This document shows, one piece after another, positions 19,058 to 27,169 of a DNA stretch of 64,000 nucleotides (its first letter is position 1; every line of letters starts with the position of its first letter). The stretch is from an uncultured Acidobacteriota bacterium (GTDB lineage Bacteria; Acidobacteriota; Blastocatellia; Pyrinomonadales; Pyrinomonadaceae). The stretch spans positions 62,001-126,000 of the forward strand of contig CALMAH010000011.1 in NCBI GenBank assembly GCA_937859595.1. Reading direction: 5' to 3'. The notes below the pieces were generated by a model, which was not told where the DNA came from, searched no databases, and worked only from the letters and a program-made list of their open reading frames with translations. A program made the position numbers and the translations under genes.

Positions 19058-19354
19058 ATGAAACACCTGAAACACCTGAAACACTTGAAACACCTGAAAC
19101 GCTTGAAACACCTGAAACGCTTGAAACACCTCTCAGCCCTTTTCTGCACGGCGGTCTCGTCGGTCAAGGGGTACCTTAACGCGGAGGGCGATGTGGCCGC
19201 TGAAGAAAAGGAGAATTTTGGGGACATCATCGCCATTTCGAGGAGCGGGCGTTTTCCCGCACCGGGCAATTTTCCCATACCTCTGAATCGGCTTCAATGG
19301 CAAGTTGCGCGATATGGGGCGATTTGTGAGATTTGCGCGATCTGCGCGATATGA
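19058..19354 (+). CDS. Possible small protein starting in an (AAACACCTG)n repeat
   Basis: This 98-codon frame has a good AAGGGGGG site seven bases before ATG 19058, then eight Lys-His/Arg-Leu triplets encoded by 9-bp tandem repeats, then a less repetitive stretch ending in ICEICAICAI, itself encoded by GCGAT-type repeats. I recognise no family. The body of the frame (SALFCTAVSSVKGYLNAEG) is not obviously protein-like, so this may be non-coding repeat DNA in the 540-bp gap between the amine oxidase and the monooxygenase genes. Another short array (three GGTTCACC copies) lies at 18917-18962. Confidence 0.3.
   Translation: MKHLKHLKHLKHLKRLKHLKRLKHLSALFCTAVSSVKGYLNAEGDVAAEEKENFGDIIAISRSGRFPAPGNFPIPLNRLQWQVARYGAICEICAICAI
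19061..19132. repeat. Eight tandem copies of a 9-bp unit (AAACACCTG)
   Basis: AAA-CAC/CGC-CTG/TTG is repeated eight times without interruption, preserving reading frame. Variation is limited to CAC versus CGC and CTG versus TTG. Loss or gain of units would change the length of the possible protein without shifting frame. Confidence 0.9.
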
Positions 19355-19377
19355 AAGGCTCAATAAAACCGCCGCTG

Positions 19378-19674
19378 CTATTGAACAAGCCGATAGCGTC
19401 GGATATCCGGCGGCGCAGCGAGAAGTTCCCGGAGTTTATCGATAGCGCCGGCAATATGCGTGGTCTGAAGATGTGCATCGAGAGCCGCGTCGTCCGTCCA
19501 CTCTTCGATGAATGTGAGGTCCGTTGGATCAGCAGCGTTCTGATGCAGTTCATACATAATGCAGCCCGCCTCAGCCCGTGTCGGTTCGATCAGCCCGAGC
19601 AATATCTCACGGGTTTCCTCGGTCCTGTCCTCTTTCGATATCAAATGTGCGACTACTCTTAACATGACATTCAC
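19378..19674 (-). CDS. Antibiotic biosynthesis monooxygenase-domain protein (YgiN-like)
   Basis: A 98-residue dimeric alpha-beta barrel (ABM) protein: LRVVAHLISKEDRTEETREIL, then GCIMYELHQNAADPTDLTFIEEW and a C-terminal helix with HLQTTHIAGAIDKL. Family members act as cofactor-independent quinol monooxygenases or heme-degrading enzymes; many are uncharacterised. GTG 19674 overlaps the stop of the nucleotidyltransferase gene by 4 bp (GTGA), implying translational coupling; ATG 19665 is an alternative. Confidence 0.82.
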   Translation of the reverse strand: MNVMLRVVAHLISKEDRTEETREILLGLIEPTRAEAGCIMYELHQNAADPTDLTFIEEWTDDAALDAHLQTTHIAGAIDKLRELLAAPPDIRRYRLVQ

Positions 19675-20123
19675 GAGATATTTAGTTTTCTTCGAAGTTG
19701 TTCGGCGTCGATCATATCCTGCGGACGCCCGGCGAGTTGTTTGGTAATAAGCAGGTCCTCAGCGGAAATATAACTTACAGAAAGATCGTCTATTTGTACA
19801 AGTTTTCTCCGTTCCCAGCAATCGGAAAAACTCATTCTTTCCAAACCGGCAAGAATATCGATACGGGTTGGTGGTATGCCAATTTGATAAACAGTTGTCG
19901 GGACCATGAGATCAGACTCGGATACATCTAGAAGGGGCGCTCCAAACTTCCGCAGAGCTTTGATCACAAGGCCTGCGTTTTTGTCTTGATTGTCGATCCA
20001 AATGTCGAGGTCTTTCGTATATCGAGGTTCTACATGCTCGGCAAATGCGTATCCACCGATGATCAAGTATCTAACTCCCGTTTCTCCGAATGCTCTCAAC
20101 AGATCTTTGAAGTCGGAGTTCAC
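19671..20123 (-). CDS. Nucleotidyltransferase-fold protein (possible toxin/antitoxin component)
   Basis: A 150-residue minimal nucleotidyltransferase: YLIIGGYAFAEH (the GG-S/Y motif) followed by TKDLDIWID, which supplies the paired catalytic Asp residues, and a later Asp in TRIDILAG. Proteins of this type occur as stand-alone MNT/AbiEii-like or DUF6036-type enzymes, frequently in two-gene modules. Its start overlaps the 3' end of an 80-codon gene by 53 bp, and its stop overlaps the monooxygenase start, so all three are probably one transcript. Substrate (protein, tRNA or small molecule) is unknown. Confidence 0.8.
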   Translation of the reverse strand: MNSDFKDLLRAFGETGVRYLIIGGYAFAEHVEPRYTKDLDIWIDNQDKNAGLVIKALRKFGAPLLDVSESDLMVPTTVYQIGIPPTRIDILAGLERMSFSDCWERRKLVQIDDLSVSYISAEDLLITKQLAGRPQDMIDAEQLRRKLNIS

Positions 20124-20313
20124 TAAGGTCCCTGCCTAAACGTTGCCAATCCCAAACAACCAGATCCCATACCGCCGCGGCGCGCTCTTCGGAACTGAGT
20201 CCCTGCCAAAATCTAATGTCGAAATCGCGTGTCCCTTGTTCTTCAACGGTCGTTAGCCTCGTAACGATCGTACGGCCGTCTTTAAAACGTGATCGAGTTT
20301 CCTTTTTCTGCAC
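20071..20313 (-). CDS. Small charged protein paired with the nucleotidyltransferase
   Basis: An 80-residue basic/acidic mixed protein with RDFDIRFWQGLSSEERAAAVWDLVVW as its most structured part. Similar short proteins with a WxxLSxEERxxAxW-like helix often precede nucleotidyltransferase genes. The 53-bp out-of-frame overlap with the next gene, in a region where both frames look coding, argues that both are real. It could be the regulatory or antitoxin partner, but no DNA-binding motif is obvious. Confidence 0.65.
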   Translation of the reverse strand: MQKKETRSRFKDGRTIVTRLTTVEEQGTRDFDIRFWQGLSSEERAAAVWDLVVWDWQRLGRDLSELRLQRSVESIRRNGS

Positions 20314-20338
20314 GGGAATATTCTAGCACGCTTTTGCG

Positions 20339-20413
20339 TTAGATTATCGTCGTAACGATCTCGCGGATCGAGCGCTGGAGTTCGCGGTTGTCGTTGGGCG
20401 TTTCACATTGGCG
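20339..20413 (-). pseudogene. Orphan duplicate of the 3' end of the cbbQ-type ATPase gene
   Basis: In the minus-strand frame ending at TAA 20339-20341 the DNA encodes [17 protein letters not shown], differing from the C-terminus of the intact ATPase at 20933 by one residue. By eye about 50 of 62 nucleotides match, with one 3-bp gap. Further upstream the similarity fades with a frame change. It now overlaps the 3' end of the DUF4431 gene in another frame. Confidence 0.8.
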
Positions 20414-20883
20414 GCAGTACTACGACCAAGGCGTGTCGTTGATAGTCTCGATACATCTAAAAGCACAGCGGTTCGATGATATCCAGTATGGCTGCCAAAC
20501 AGGTTGCCGTTCACGACAACGAGCTTTCGCATAAGTCGTCTAAGTGATCTCAAATCCGCATCATTGCGAATGACGAGTTGAACTTCGGTGATCTTGGTGT
20601 GCGAAATGTCATATCCATAAGGATCGTCGCCTACGGTACACATCGGACTTGCGAGCTTCAGGATTATCGCCGTTTCTCTGCGATCGCCTTGGCGGATCGA
20701 CTTCCAATTAGGCGGTCCTGCAAACACGCGGTAGTGTATTGTTCCTGTAAGCGAGACTGTCTGCCCATACTCCAAACACTTCTGTGCTGATATGGTCGAG
20801 ACGGCCGCTAAGATGAGGGCAATAACAATAAAATAATTTGCTTTTATTTCTAATCCACAGCTTGGCAACCGTTTTACCTCCAC
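20344..20883 (-). CDS. DUF4431-like secreted protein with a run-on C-terminus
   Basis: After a hydrophobic signal sequence (YFIVIALILAAVSTISAQ) the protein has the DUF4431 pattern: CLEYGQTVSLTGTIHYRVF, a conserved APP/GPPNW segment, TAIILKLASPMCTVGDDPYG, and VVVNGNLFGSHTGYHRTAVLL near the end. The last roughly 25 residues (TAANVKRPTTTANSSARSARSLRR) are Ser/Arg-rich because they are read out of frame across a copy of the cbbQ 3' end. The start is uncertain; GTG 20883 is used, and TTG 20919 and other TTG codons are possible. No ATG gives the full signal peptide, so the 5' end may be damaged too. Confidence 0.6.
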   Translation of the reverse strand: MEVKRLPSCGLEIKANYFIVIALILAAVSTISAQKCLEYGQTVSLTGTIHYRVFAGPPNWKSIRQGDRRETAIILKLASPMCTVGDDPYGYDISHTKITEVQLVIRNDADLRSLRRLMRKLVVVNGNLFGSHTGYHRTAVLLDVSRLSTTRLGRSTAANVKRPTTTANSSARSARSLRR

Positions 20884-20932
20884 TAGGAATACAGCCCTAC
20901 ATTTTACCAAAAGTCGCAAATGCCATGCATAG

Positions 20933-21736
20933 TCAGATTATCGTCGTCACGATCTCGCGGATACTACGCTGTAGCTCCCGGTCATCGGTGATGGGCGAGC
21001 AGATCGCGACCTCGGCAGCGTTGACGGGCGAGATGCCCTTGGCGATCATTTGAGCGGCGTAGATCAGGAGCCGCGTTGAGACGCCTTCTTCAAGGCCGTG
21101 GCCGCGAAGGTTACGCACCTTTTGCCCGATCTTTACCAAGTCGGCGGCCATCGCCTCGTCGATACCGCCCTCTTTGGCCACGATCTGGGTCTCGGCGTCG
21201 GCGTCGGGATAATCAAATTCGAGCGAGATAAAACGCTGGCGAGTTGATTGCTTTAGGTCTTTTAATATTGATTGGTAACCCGGATTGTATGAGACCACGA
21301 GCATGAACTCGGGCGGTGCCTCGATCACAGTGCCGCGTTTTTCGATCGGAAGCCGGCGGCGGTCGTCCGTAAGCGGATGTATTATGACGACGGTGTCCTT
21401 GCGTGCCTCGACCACCTCGTCGAGATAGCATATTGCACCGGCGCGCACTGCAGAGGTCAGCGGGCCATCGTGCCAGACCGTTTCCTCGCCTTCGAGCAAA
21501 AAGCGGCCGACCAGGTCCGTTGCGGAGAGGTCCTCGTGGCAGGCGACAGTGATAAGCGGCCGGCCAAGCCGGTGGGCCATGTATTCGACAAAGCGTGTTT
21601 TGCCGCATCCGGTCGGCCCCTTTAACATCGCCGGCAGCTTTGCCGAATATGCCGCTTCGAAGAGTTCGACTTCATTGCCGATCGGCAAATAGAACGGCTC
21701 ATCCTTGACCCTATATTTCTCGACCGCAAGCTCCAT
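20933..21736 (-). CDS. CbbQ/NirQ/NorQ/GpvN-type MoxR AAA+ ATPase
   Basis: A 267-residue AAA+ ATPase. Walker A is GPTGCGKT (near residue 40), Walker B is [14 protein letters not shown], sensor 1 sits in [11 protein letters not shown], and the arginine-finger region in [18 protein letters not shown]. The C-terminal part matches the CbbQ_C domain. Such proteins remodel and activate metal enzymes (Rubisco, nitric oxide or nitrite reductase) together with a VWA-domain partner (CbbO/NorD). No partner or target enzyme is present nearby, so the substrate is unknown. ATG 21736 is preferred to TTG 21742. Confidence 0.9.
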   Translation of the reverse strand: MELAVEKYRVKDEPFYLPIGNEVELFEAAYSAKLPAMLKGPTGCGKTRFVEYMAHRLGRPLITVACHEDLSATDLVGRFLLEGEETVWHDGPLTSAVRAGAICYLDEVVEARKDTVVIIHPLTDDRRRLPIEKRGTVIEAPPEFMLVVSYNPGYQSILKDLKQSTRQRFISLEFDYPDADAETQIVAKEGGIDEAMAADLVKIGQKVRNLRGHGLEEGVSTRLLIYAAQMIAKGISPVNAAEVAICSPITDDRELQRSIREIVTTII

Positions 21737-21763
21737 AGCCAAATTATAGGTGAATTACAACAA

Positions 21764-21796
21764 ATGCACACGGATATGGCAAAGATCCGTGTGCAT
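21764..21796 (-). terminator. Hairpin downstream of the PhoX gene
   Basis: ATGCACACGGAT (21764-21775) pairs perfectly with 21785-21796 across a 9-nt loop. On the minus strand it is followed by TTGTTG, a weak U-tract. It lies between the phosphatase stop and the ATPase start. Confidence 0.7.
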
Positions 21797-21819
21797 CGGA
21801 ATCGATCAAGGGTCGATCT

Positions 21820-23229
21820 CTAGGTTTTGAACCGGGACCAGTCACCCCAGATAGCCAGTGTCACGCCGGCAAGCTGAAGATTAACAAAGAGCGTTTTTCC
21901 ATCGGGTGAGAAGGTTGAGCCTGCAAATTCGCTTCGCGAAAATTGCTCGCTGCTATTTCGGGCAAAGTCGGCCATTTTACCTTCGGGGGTAAGGATCCGT
22001 ATGTGGTTTACCGACTCCTGACCTGCATAGTCGCTGTCCTCGCAGATGAAAAGAAGCTCGCTCGCGGGCATAAGGCATACATTGTCCGGCATATGGAGTA
22101 TCTGTTTATCGGGCGATTCGAACAGCAGCCTCAAGAAGCCCGCGTCGCGGCCCGTCGGTTCGAACATCCAGATCTGGCCGCCTTTCTTGTCGCCGCCGCT
22201 GGTAGCAGTAAAATACACCCGCCCCCGCTCATCGATGTCGCAACCCTCAAGCCGGCTGAACGTTGCACCGCCGAGAGCCAACCCTTGCTTATAAACCGCG
22301 ATCGGATCAACATCCGCCGATTCCGGATCGGGGTCTTTGATCGTAACCCAAGTCGCCGGCAGCGATGTACCGGCCTTTTGTCCGGTTCTCGTATCGTACT
22401 CAGGCTTGTCCTTGACAGCGAGCATCTGAAGCACCCCGCCCTCGGCGAGCCGGCCGTTGCGTTTGGGAATAAAGCGGTAAAAACCTGCGGTCGAGTAATC
22501 CTCGGTCTCGTAAACGATACCGGTCTTCTTGTCCACCGCAACAGCTTCGTGAACGAACCTTCCCATCGCCTTGAGCGGCACGGGGTTGACCTCGCTGTTT
22601 GCCGAGGCAGGCACATCGAAGCAATAGCCATGAGACTTCGGGAAACCGCCCGTTTTTCGGCCGTCAGAGGCGCGTGTTCTTACGGTTCGGCCAAGCGTTG
22701 TTTCCTCACACGTTATCCAGCTTCCCCAGGGCGTCGGGCCGCCCGCGCAGTTGATCAAAGTGCCTGACAGACTTACGAAATCTCGCATAAGGGTGTTCGT
22801 CTTTGGATCGATGACCAGGGTGGTGGTTCCCCCACCGGCCATTTCGTCGTAATGGTTCTTTCTACCGATACCTGCATTTTCCTGCGGCAAACTACGCCCG
22901 GCGACCTCGTGGTTTCGAACCAGCCGCAGTTCATTCTTTACTTGAAAGGTCCACATTCCGTCATGGGCCGCCGGAGTTGGGCGTCCGTCGGACATTTCTT
23001 CTTTCACGCGGCCGAGCACGTTGTATTCGAAGCCTCGTGGCAATGAGAGAAGCGTCTCTCCGGTGTTTTTCGCCTTTGTCGGGAATAGCTCGCCGAAACC
23101 TCCTGCCTTGAACGCTGAAAGATCGCCTGTCTGTGCGAATACATCAGCTCTTCGACCAAGCGATGTGCACGCCAGAGCGAGTCCGCCGGAAAACAGTGAT
23201 ATATTGGTCAAAAATGCGCGTCTATCCAT
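21820..23229 (-). CDS. PhoX/DUF839-family phosphatase, Tat-exported
   Basis: A 469-residue protein with a twin-arginine type leader (MDRRAFLTNISLFSGGLALA) and the PhoX hallmarks. These include NHEVAGRSLP, the CAGGPTPWGSWITCEET segment near residue 165 that carries metal ligands, FVHEAVAVDKKTGIVYETED, and LEGCDIDERGRVYFTAT. PhoX enzymes are Ca2+/Fe3+-dependent alkaline phosphatases with a six-bladed propeller; some DUF839 relatives have other roles. It probably releases phosphate from organic phosphoesters in the periplasm. No pho-box was identified by eye and no phosphate genes are adjacent. Confidence 0.88.
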   Translation of the reverse strand: MDRRAFLTNISLFSGGLALACTSLGRRADVFAQTGDLSAFKAGGFGELFPTKAKNTGETLLSLPRGFEYNVLGRVKEEMSDGRPTPAAHDGMWTFQVKNELRLVRNHEVAGRSLPQENAGIGRKNHYDEMAGGGTTTLVIDPKTNTLMRDFVSLSGTLINCAGGPTPWGSWITCEETTLGRTVRTRASDGRKTGGFPKSHGYCFDVPASANSEVNPVPLKAMGRFVHEAVAVDKKTGIVYETEDYSTAGFYRFIPKRNGRLAEGGVLQMLAVKDKPEYDTRTGQKAGTSLPATWVTIKDPDPESADVDPIAVYKQGLALGGATFSRLEGCDIDERGRVYFTATSGGDKKGGQIWMFEPTGRDAGFLRLLFESPDKQILHMPDNVCLMPASELLFICEDSDYAGQESVNHIRILTPEGKMADFARNSSEQFSRSEFAGSTFSPDGKTLFVNLQLAGVTLAIWGDWSRFKT

Positions 23230-23345
23230 AGTTGTTCCTATAGTGTCTGTACGGTTTGCAGGGTTGATTTCCTATAGGATAGCCTCGATTTTGTTCCTCA
23301 TCAATATTTTGCTTACGATTTAAGCTCGTTGTAACGTTGGAAGTA

Positions 23346-23813
23346 ATGATCGAGATAAGACAAGCTGAGAGCGTCGAAGAGATCGAATCGGCACGAACGC
23401 TGTTCCGTGAATACGAGGCCTGGCTGGGCCTGGACCTTTGTTTTCAGGGCTTTGCAGACGAGCTTAGCGGGCTGCCCGGAAAGTATTCCCCTCCTGACGG
23501 CCGGCTGTTGATCGCATATATTAATGAGGAGCCCGCGGGGTGTATCGCGATGCGAAAACTTGAGGACGGAGTCGTGGAAATGAAGCGGCTCTACCTCCGG
23601 GAATCGGCCCTAGGACACGGAGCCGGCCTTAGGCTTATCCAGACCTTGATCGACGAGGCAAGAAATGAAGGGTACAAAAAGATGCGGCTAGACACGTTCC
23701 CGCCGTTAATGAAAAAGGCCGTGAGCCTATACCGGTCTCACGGCTTTCAGCGGATCGAGCCGTATTACTTTAACCCGAATCCGGAAACGCTCTTCCTTGA
23801 GAAGGAGCTTTAA
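23346..23813 (+). CDS. GNAT-family N-acetyltransferase
   Basis: A 155-residue acetyltransferase. The N-terminal half has IEIRQAESVEEIESARTLFREY, the central strand CIAMRKLEDGVVEMKRLYLRE, and the acetyl-CoA loop ALGHGAGLRLIQTL. A C-terminal LYRSHGFQRIEPYYFNP block is typical of the family. The acceptor is unknown. ATG 23346 is preferred over TTG 23337. It is divergent from the PhoX gene and ends 10 bp before the convergent secreted-protein gene. Confidence 0.85.
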   Translation: MIEIRQAESVEEIESARTLFREYEAWLGLDLCFQGFADELSGLPGKYSPPDGRLLIAYINEEPAGCIAMRKLEDGVVEMKRLYLRESALGHGAGLRLIQTLIDEARNEGYKKMRLDTFPPLMKKAVSLYRSHGFQRIEPYYFNPNPETLFLEKEL

Positions 23814-23822
23814 GTCACGAGG

Positions 23823-24365
23823 TTATTGCGAGAGCGGAAGCGGGTTGAGCCGCGTCGCGGTTCCGCTCCCTGTTCCCGCGAATACCACGACGTCGTTCTC
23901 GTTATAGATCTCGAACGTCATATCTCCCGTCCAGTTTTGGCCATTAGCCGTCATGTTGGCGGTGTGGCGAACGAGAATACCGCCCTCGTAACTTCCGTCG
24001 GCTCCATAGAAGATCTGACGAAAAGTGAAAAGAAATGCTCGGTTACCCGTTCTGACCCATGCGCCGTGTCCCGGAGTAGCGACACTGTTGATGTTCAGCA
24101 GGATGTCACCTTGAGAAGAGGCGATCAAGCCGCCGCTTTCCATGAACGTGATCATCGCACGGAACGGCGGAGCTCCGCTCGACGTAACAGCGATATCCCA
24201 GGTACCGGCAAGGCTATTGCGAAAGTTGAATTCCGATGTTCTCTCTTCGTATTTTTCGGACTTTTTGCCGCCGGTGTCGTCGGCTGTTTGTGCCGCGGCG
24301 TTAAGTGGAAAGCAAAGGGCGAAGAGAAATGCAAAGGCAAAGACAAATGTTCGTCGGTTTTTCAT
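23823..24365 (-). CDS. Secreted protein of unknown function
   Basis: A 180-residue protein with a clear Sec signal peptide (FVFAFAFLFALCFPLNAAAQ). The mature part is mostly beta: SLAGTWDIAVTSSGAPPFRAMITF, GGLIASSQGDIL, FLFTFRQIFYGADGSYEGGIL and NWTGDMTFEIYN. This lipocalin-like pattern of a GTW start followed by successive strands resembles small secreted proteins common in Acidobacteriota, but I cannot name a family. It is divergent from the winged helix-TPR regulator across 215 bp. Confidence 0.75.
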   Translation of the reverse strand: MKNRRTFVFAFAFLFALCFPLNAAAQTADDTGGKKSEKYEERTSEFNFRNSLAGTWDIAVTSSGAPPFRAMITFMESGGLIASSQGDILLNINSVATPGHGAWVRTGNRAFLFTFRQIFYGADGSYEGGILVRHTANMTANGQNWTGDMTFEIYNENDVVVFAGTGSGTATRLNPLPLSQ

Positions 24366-24580
24366 AGTTGTTCTCCTGATCTTGGTATATTTCTGCCGGT
24401 CAGCCGCATCTCGCGAGTTCGTCTCAGGTTATGGGGACGCTGTTACACGGTTGCCGATAGATAACAGCGAAAAAGCCCGGTTTCGCGTTCGACGCTCCAA
24501 CCAACACAGCGAGTGTTGCAGTTTTGGGTAGATTGGGTCTTTAATTAGGATTAATCGTTACAAATTGTTCCGAATCACCG

Positions 24581-26494
24581 ATGCAGGCTGAGCAAAAACA
24601 AATCTATGTGTTTGAGGATCTGGTACTCGATGTCCGGAAACGAGGGGTTTTTCGAGGGAAGGAGCCGATAACGCTCAATGCGAAGGCATTTGATCTTTTG
24701 CTCTACTTTGTAGAGAATGCCGGCCGCGTAGTTGGGAAAGACGAGATACTTGACTCGGTGTGGAAGGACCAGTTCGTTGAGGAATCTAATTTGACGGTCC
24801 AGATATCGACGATACGGAAGGCCCTCGGGGATCAGGCCTCGGACCCGCGTTTTCTCGCAACGATACCCGGACGTGGATATCAGTTCATCGCAGTTGTAAA
24901 GGCCTCGACCCCGCCGGACCCCAGACCGGAAGTGCCCGCAACGATATCCGAGCCCTTGACGGTTCCGGAACATTCGAAGGATGAAATCCCGGCAGCGAAA
25001 AGCCCTGATCCCCCGATCGGAAAATGGATTATTGGAGGGCTTGCGTCGGCGGTCGTACTCGTGGCCGTTTTGACGGGTGCATATTTTTGGAGCGGTGATC
25101 ACGCAGCAGACGGAGTAAGCGTCCTGGCCGTTCTGCCGTTCGCAAACCAGACCGGAGCGGCAGGATCCGATCTGATTAGCGAGGGTTTGGCGGAGAGCGT
25201 AATTTTTACAGTTTCGCGGCTGCCGAATATAAAAGTGATGTCGAGCGCCTCCTCGTTCCGTTATCGTGACAACCAGTCCGATGCCATACGTATAGGTAAG
25301 GATCTTGGCGTCGATGCCGTACTTACAGGCCGGCTTACCCGAAATGATGAAAAGGTAGTCGTCCGCACCGAGATGATCTCTGCACGCGATAACAGCGTTA
25401 TCTGGGGAGAGGTCTTTATCCGAGACCGGGACGATATCGAAAAACTGCAGATTGACATAGCTCGGTCTATCGGCCGCCGTCTGGCTATTTCTTTGCGTAC
25501 GGAACAGACCGATCATTTGAACAAAGAGATCACCGACGATCCAGAGGCCTACCAGCTATACCTGGCAGGCCGCCATCATATGAACCGACTTACGGACGAC
25601 GGTTTTTTTAAGGCCCGGGATAGTTTCAAGGCCGCGATAGATAAAGACGGCGGATACGCACTTGCCCATGCCGGCCTGGCCGAGGCCTACAACCATTTGA
25701 GCGGCTGGGGAGCGATCGCGCCGAATGACGGTTTCCCGCTGGCAAAAGCATCGGCCATACGAGCGATCGAATTAGATGACACGCTCGCCGAGGGACACAA
25801 TCAGCTTGCCATCGTTAAACTCTTTTATGATCTGGACATCTCGGGCGCAGAGATCGAGTTCGGGCGGGCTATAGAACTGAACCCTAACCTTTCCGATGCC
25901 CATCAGATGTACTCATACGTACTTGCATTGCGTGATTCGTTCGCGGAAGCCAGGGCGTCTGCCACGAGGGCCATTGAATTGGACCCACTATCGGTGCTAA
26001 AAAGAGTGAATCTTGGCAACATGTTCTACTTCGATAGAGACTTTCCGGGGGCTATCGAACATTACCGCAGGGCTCTGGAAATGGATTCGAACTCCGGACT
26101 TGCACTTTGGTCGCTAGGAAATGCGTTTATTGGGCTTGGAATGTATGAAGAGGCTATCGCCGCGCTTGAGTCATCAATAAAATTCTCAGGAGCGAGCCCT
26201 GACGAACCTGCCTCCTTGGCGGTTGCAAAGGCCCTTAGCGGCGATAAGGAGGGTGCCCGAACGATCGTTGATGACCTGCATAAGCGCTCCGCAGCAGATC
26301 AGCACATTCCGGCATCAATGTTCGCTATGTCCTACGGAGCATTGGGTGAAAGAGATCGGGCATTCGAATATCTTCAACAAGCCATTCGAGACCGCGACCA
26401 GAATCTCCCATTCCTAAAGATCGATTCTCTGTTCGATCCGATCCGGGACGACCCGAGGTTTGAAGAAGCTCTGCTCCGCCTAGGTGTAAAATAG
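24581..26494 (+). CDS. CadC-like transmembrane winged-helix regulator with TPR domain
   Basis: A 637-residue protein. Residues 1-105 form an OmpR/PhoB winged helix (LNAKAFDLLLYFVENAGRVV and the ATIPGRGYQF wing). A transmembrane helix lies near 148-170 (WIIGGLASAVVLVAVLTGAY). A periplasmic domain of the TolB-N/adenylate-cyclase-associated type (SVLAVLPFANQTGA) comes next, then about seven TPRs to the end (ELDPLSVLKRVNLGNMFYFD). It probably binds DNA at the membrane and senses a periplasmic signal. Such regulators are multiplied in Acidobacteriota; the target may include the divergent secreted-protein gene, but this is inference. Confidence 0.9.
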   Translation: MQAEQKQIYVFEDLVLDVRKRGVFRGKEPITLNAKAFDLLLYFVENAGRVVGKDEILDSVWKDQFVEESNLTVQISTIRKALGDQASDPRFLATIPGRGYQFIAVVKASTPPDPRPEVPATISEPLTVPEHSKDEIPAAKSPDPPIGKWIIGGLASAVVLVAVLTGAYFWSGDHAADGVSVLAVLPFANQTGAAGSDLISEGLAESVIFTVSRLPNIKVMSSASSFRYRDNQSDAIRIGKDLGVDAVLTGRLTRNDEKVVVRTEMISARDNSVIWGEVFIRDRDDIEKLQIDIARSIGRRLAISLRTEQTDHLNKEITDDPEAYQLYLAGRHHMNRLTDDGFFKARDSFKAAIDKDGGYALAHAGLAEAYNHLSGWGAIAPNDGFPLAKASAIRAIELDDTLAEGHNQLAIVKLFYDLDISGAEIEFGRAIELNPNLSDAHQMYSYVLALRDSFAEARASATRAIELDPLSVLKRVNLGNMFYFDRDFPGAIEHYRRALEMDSNSGLALWSLGNAFIGLGMYEEAIAALESSIKFSGASPDEPASLAVAKALSGDKEGARTIVDDLHKRSAADQHIPASMFAMSYGALGERDRAFEYLQQAIRDRDQNLPFLKIDSLFDPIRDDPRFEEALLRLGVK

Positions 26495-26581
26495 GCCCGC
26501 TCGATCTATCCCGCCTTTTGATCAAGATCATTGTTTTTCGGCCGTTGAATTGGTACCGAGACGAAGGGCTCGCAAACGAGT

Positions 26582-27163
26582 TCAGCTGGTAGACCAGGTA
26601 AGGGTATATGCCGGCGGGACGTTCTTCACGATCAGCGGGCTGCGCTTTGACCTGCCGTAGCGATCTCTCATAAACTCGCGGAGCTTTATAGCCGATGGGA
26701 AATAGTATCCGTGGGCGTATTGAAACGTCCTGAAGGTACATCCCCGCTGCATAAATTTATCGACCTCGCGAAGTATCTTTTCACCCGTCTCGTTCGGGAG
26801 CGATACAAAGGGCAGGCAGCAGATGATGTAGCCGATCTTTCCGAGCCCGGAACTGGCGTGAATACTTTCCAGGTCAAGTGCGTTTCCCCGTTTTATCATC
26901 ATATCCGGAAAATTCATGCGGAGTGAACGCACAAGGTCGGGGTCGAGTTCGATGCCGAGATAAGAACGATCGTCGGGAACTATCCGTTGAAGATGGCGGG
27001 TGATAGCACCGGTACCGACACCCAGCTCAACAATTATATTGTCCGGTGCAGGTTTGAGCCCCGCGAGCATTTTCTGAGCCAGCTCGGGCGAGCTTGGGGC
27101 GATCGAACCAACCTTGGCCGGGTTCTTCAGAAATGCCTGTAGAAATTGGATATTCTCGTTCAT
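26582..27163 (-). CDS. SAM-dependent methyltransferase, phospholipid N-methyltransferase-like
   Basis: A 193-residue class I methyltransferase. The SAM-binding motif VELGVGTGAITRHL follows a GSIAPSSPELAQKML lead, a combination seen in PmtA-type phosphatidylethanolamine N-methyltransferases and related KsgA-like enzymes. Acidic motif II is LGIELDPDLV, and the post-motif CCLPFVSLP replaces the catalytic NLPF/Y loop. It could make phosphatidylcholine intermediates or methylate another amine. The start lies 7 bp after the topA stop, so it is likely the last gene of a topA transcript. Confidence 0.82.
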   Translation of the reverse strand: MNENIQFLQAFLKNPAKVGSIAPSSPELAQKMLAGLKPAPDNIIVELGVGTGAITRHLQRIVPDDRSYLGIELDPDLVRSLRMNFPDMMIKRGNALDLESIHASSGLGKIGYIICCLPFVSLPNETGEKILREVDKFMQRGCTFRTFQYAHGYYFPSAIKLREFMRDRYGRSKRSPLIVKNVPPAYTLTWSTS

Positions 27164-27169
27164 CAATGG

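Noticed and set aside
19061-19132. CRISPR array
   Set aside because: The 9-bp units are directly adjacent with no spacers and no cas genes are present.
21943-22767. Plus-strand open frame of 274 codons
   Set aside because: Antisense to PhoX; no domain and no ribosome-binding site.
24575-25516. Minus-strand open frame of 313 codons
   Set aside because: Antisense to the winged helix-TPR regulator, Arg/Cys-rich with no recognisable domain.
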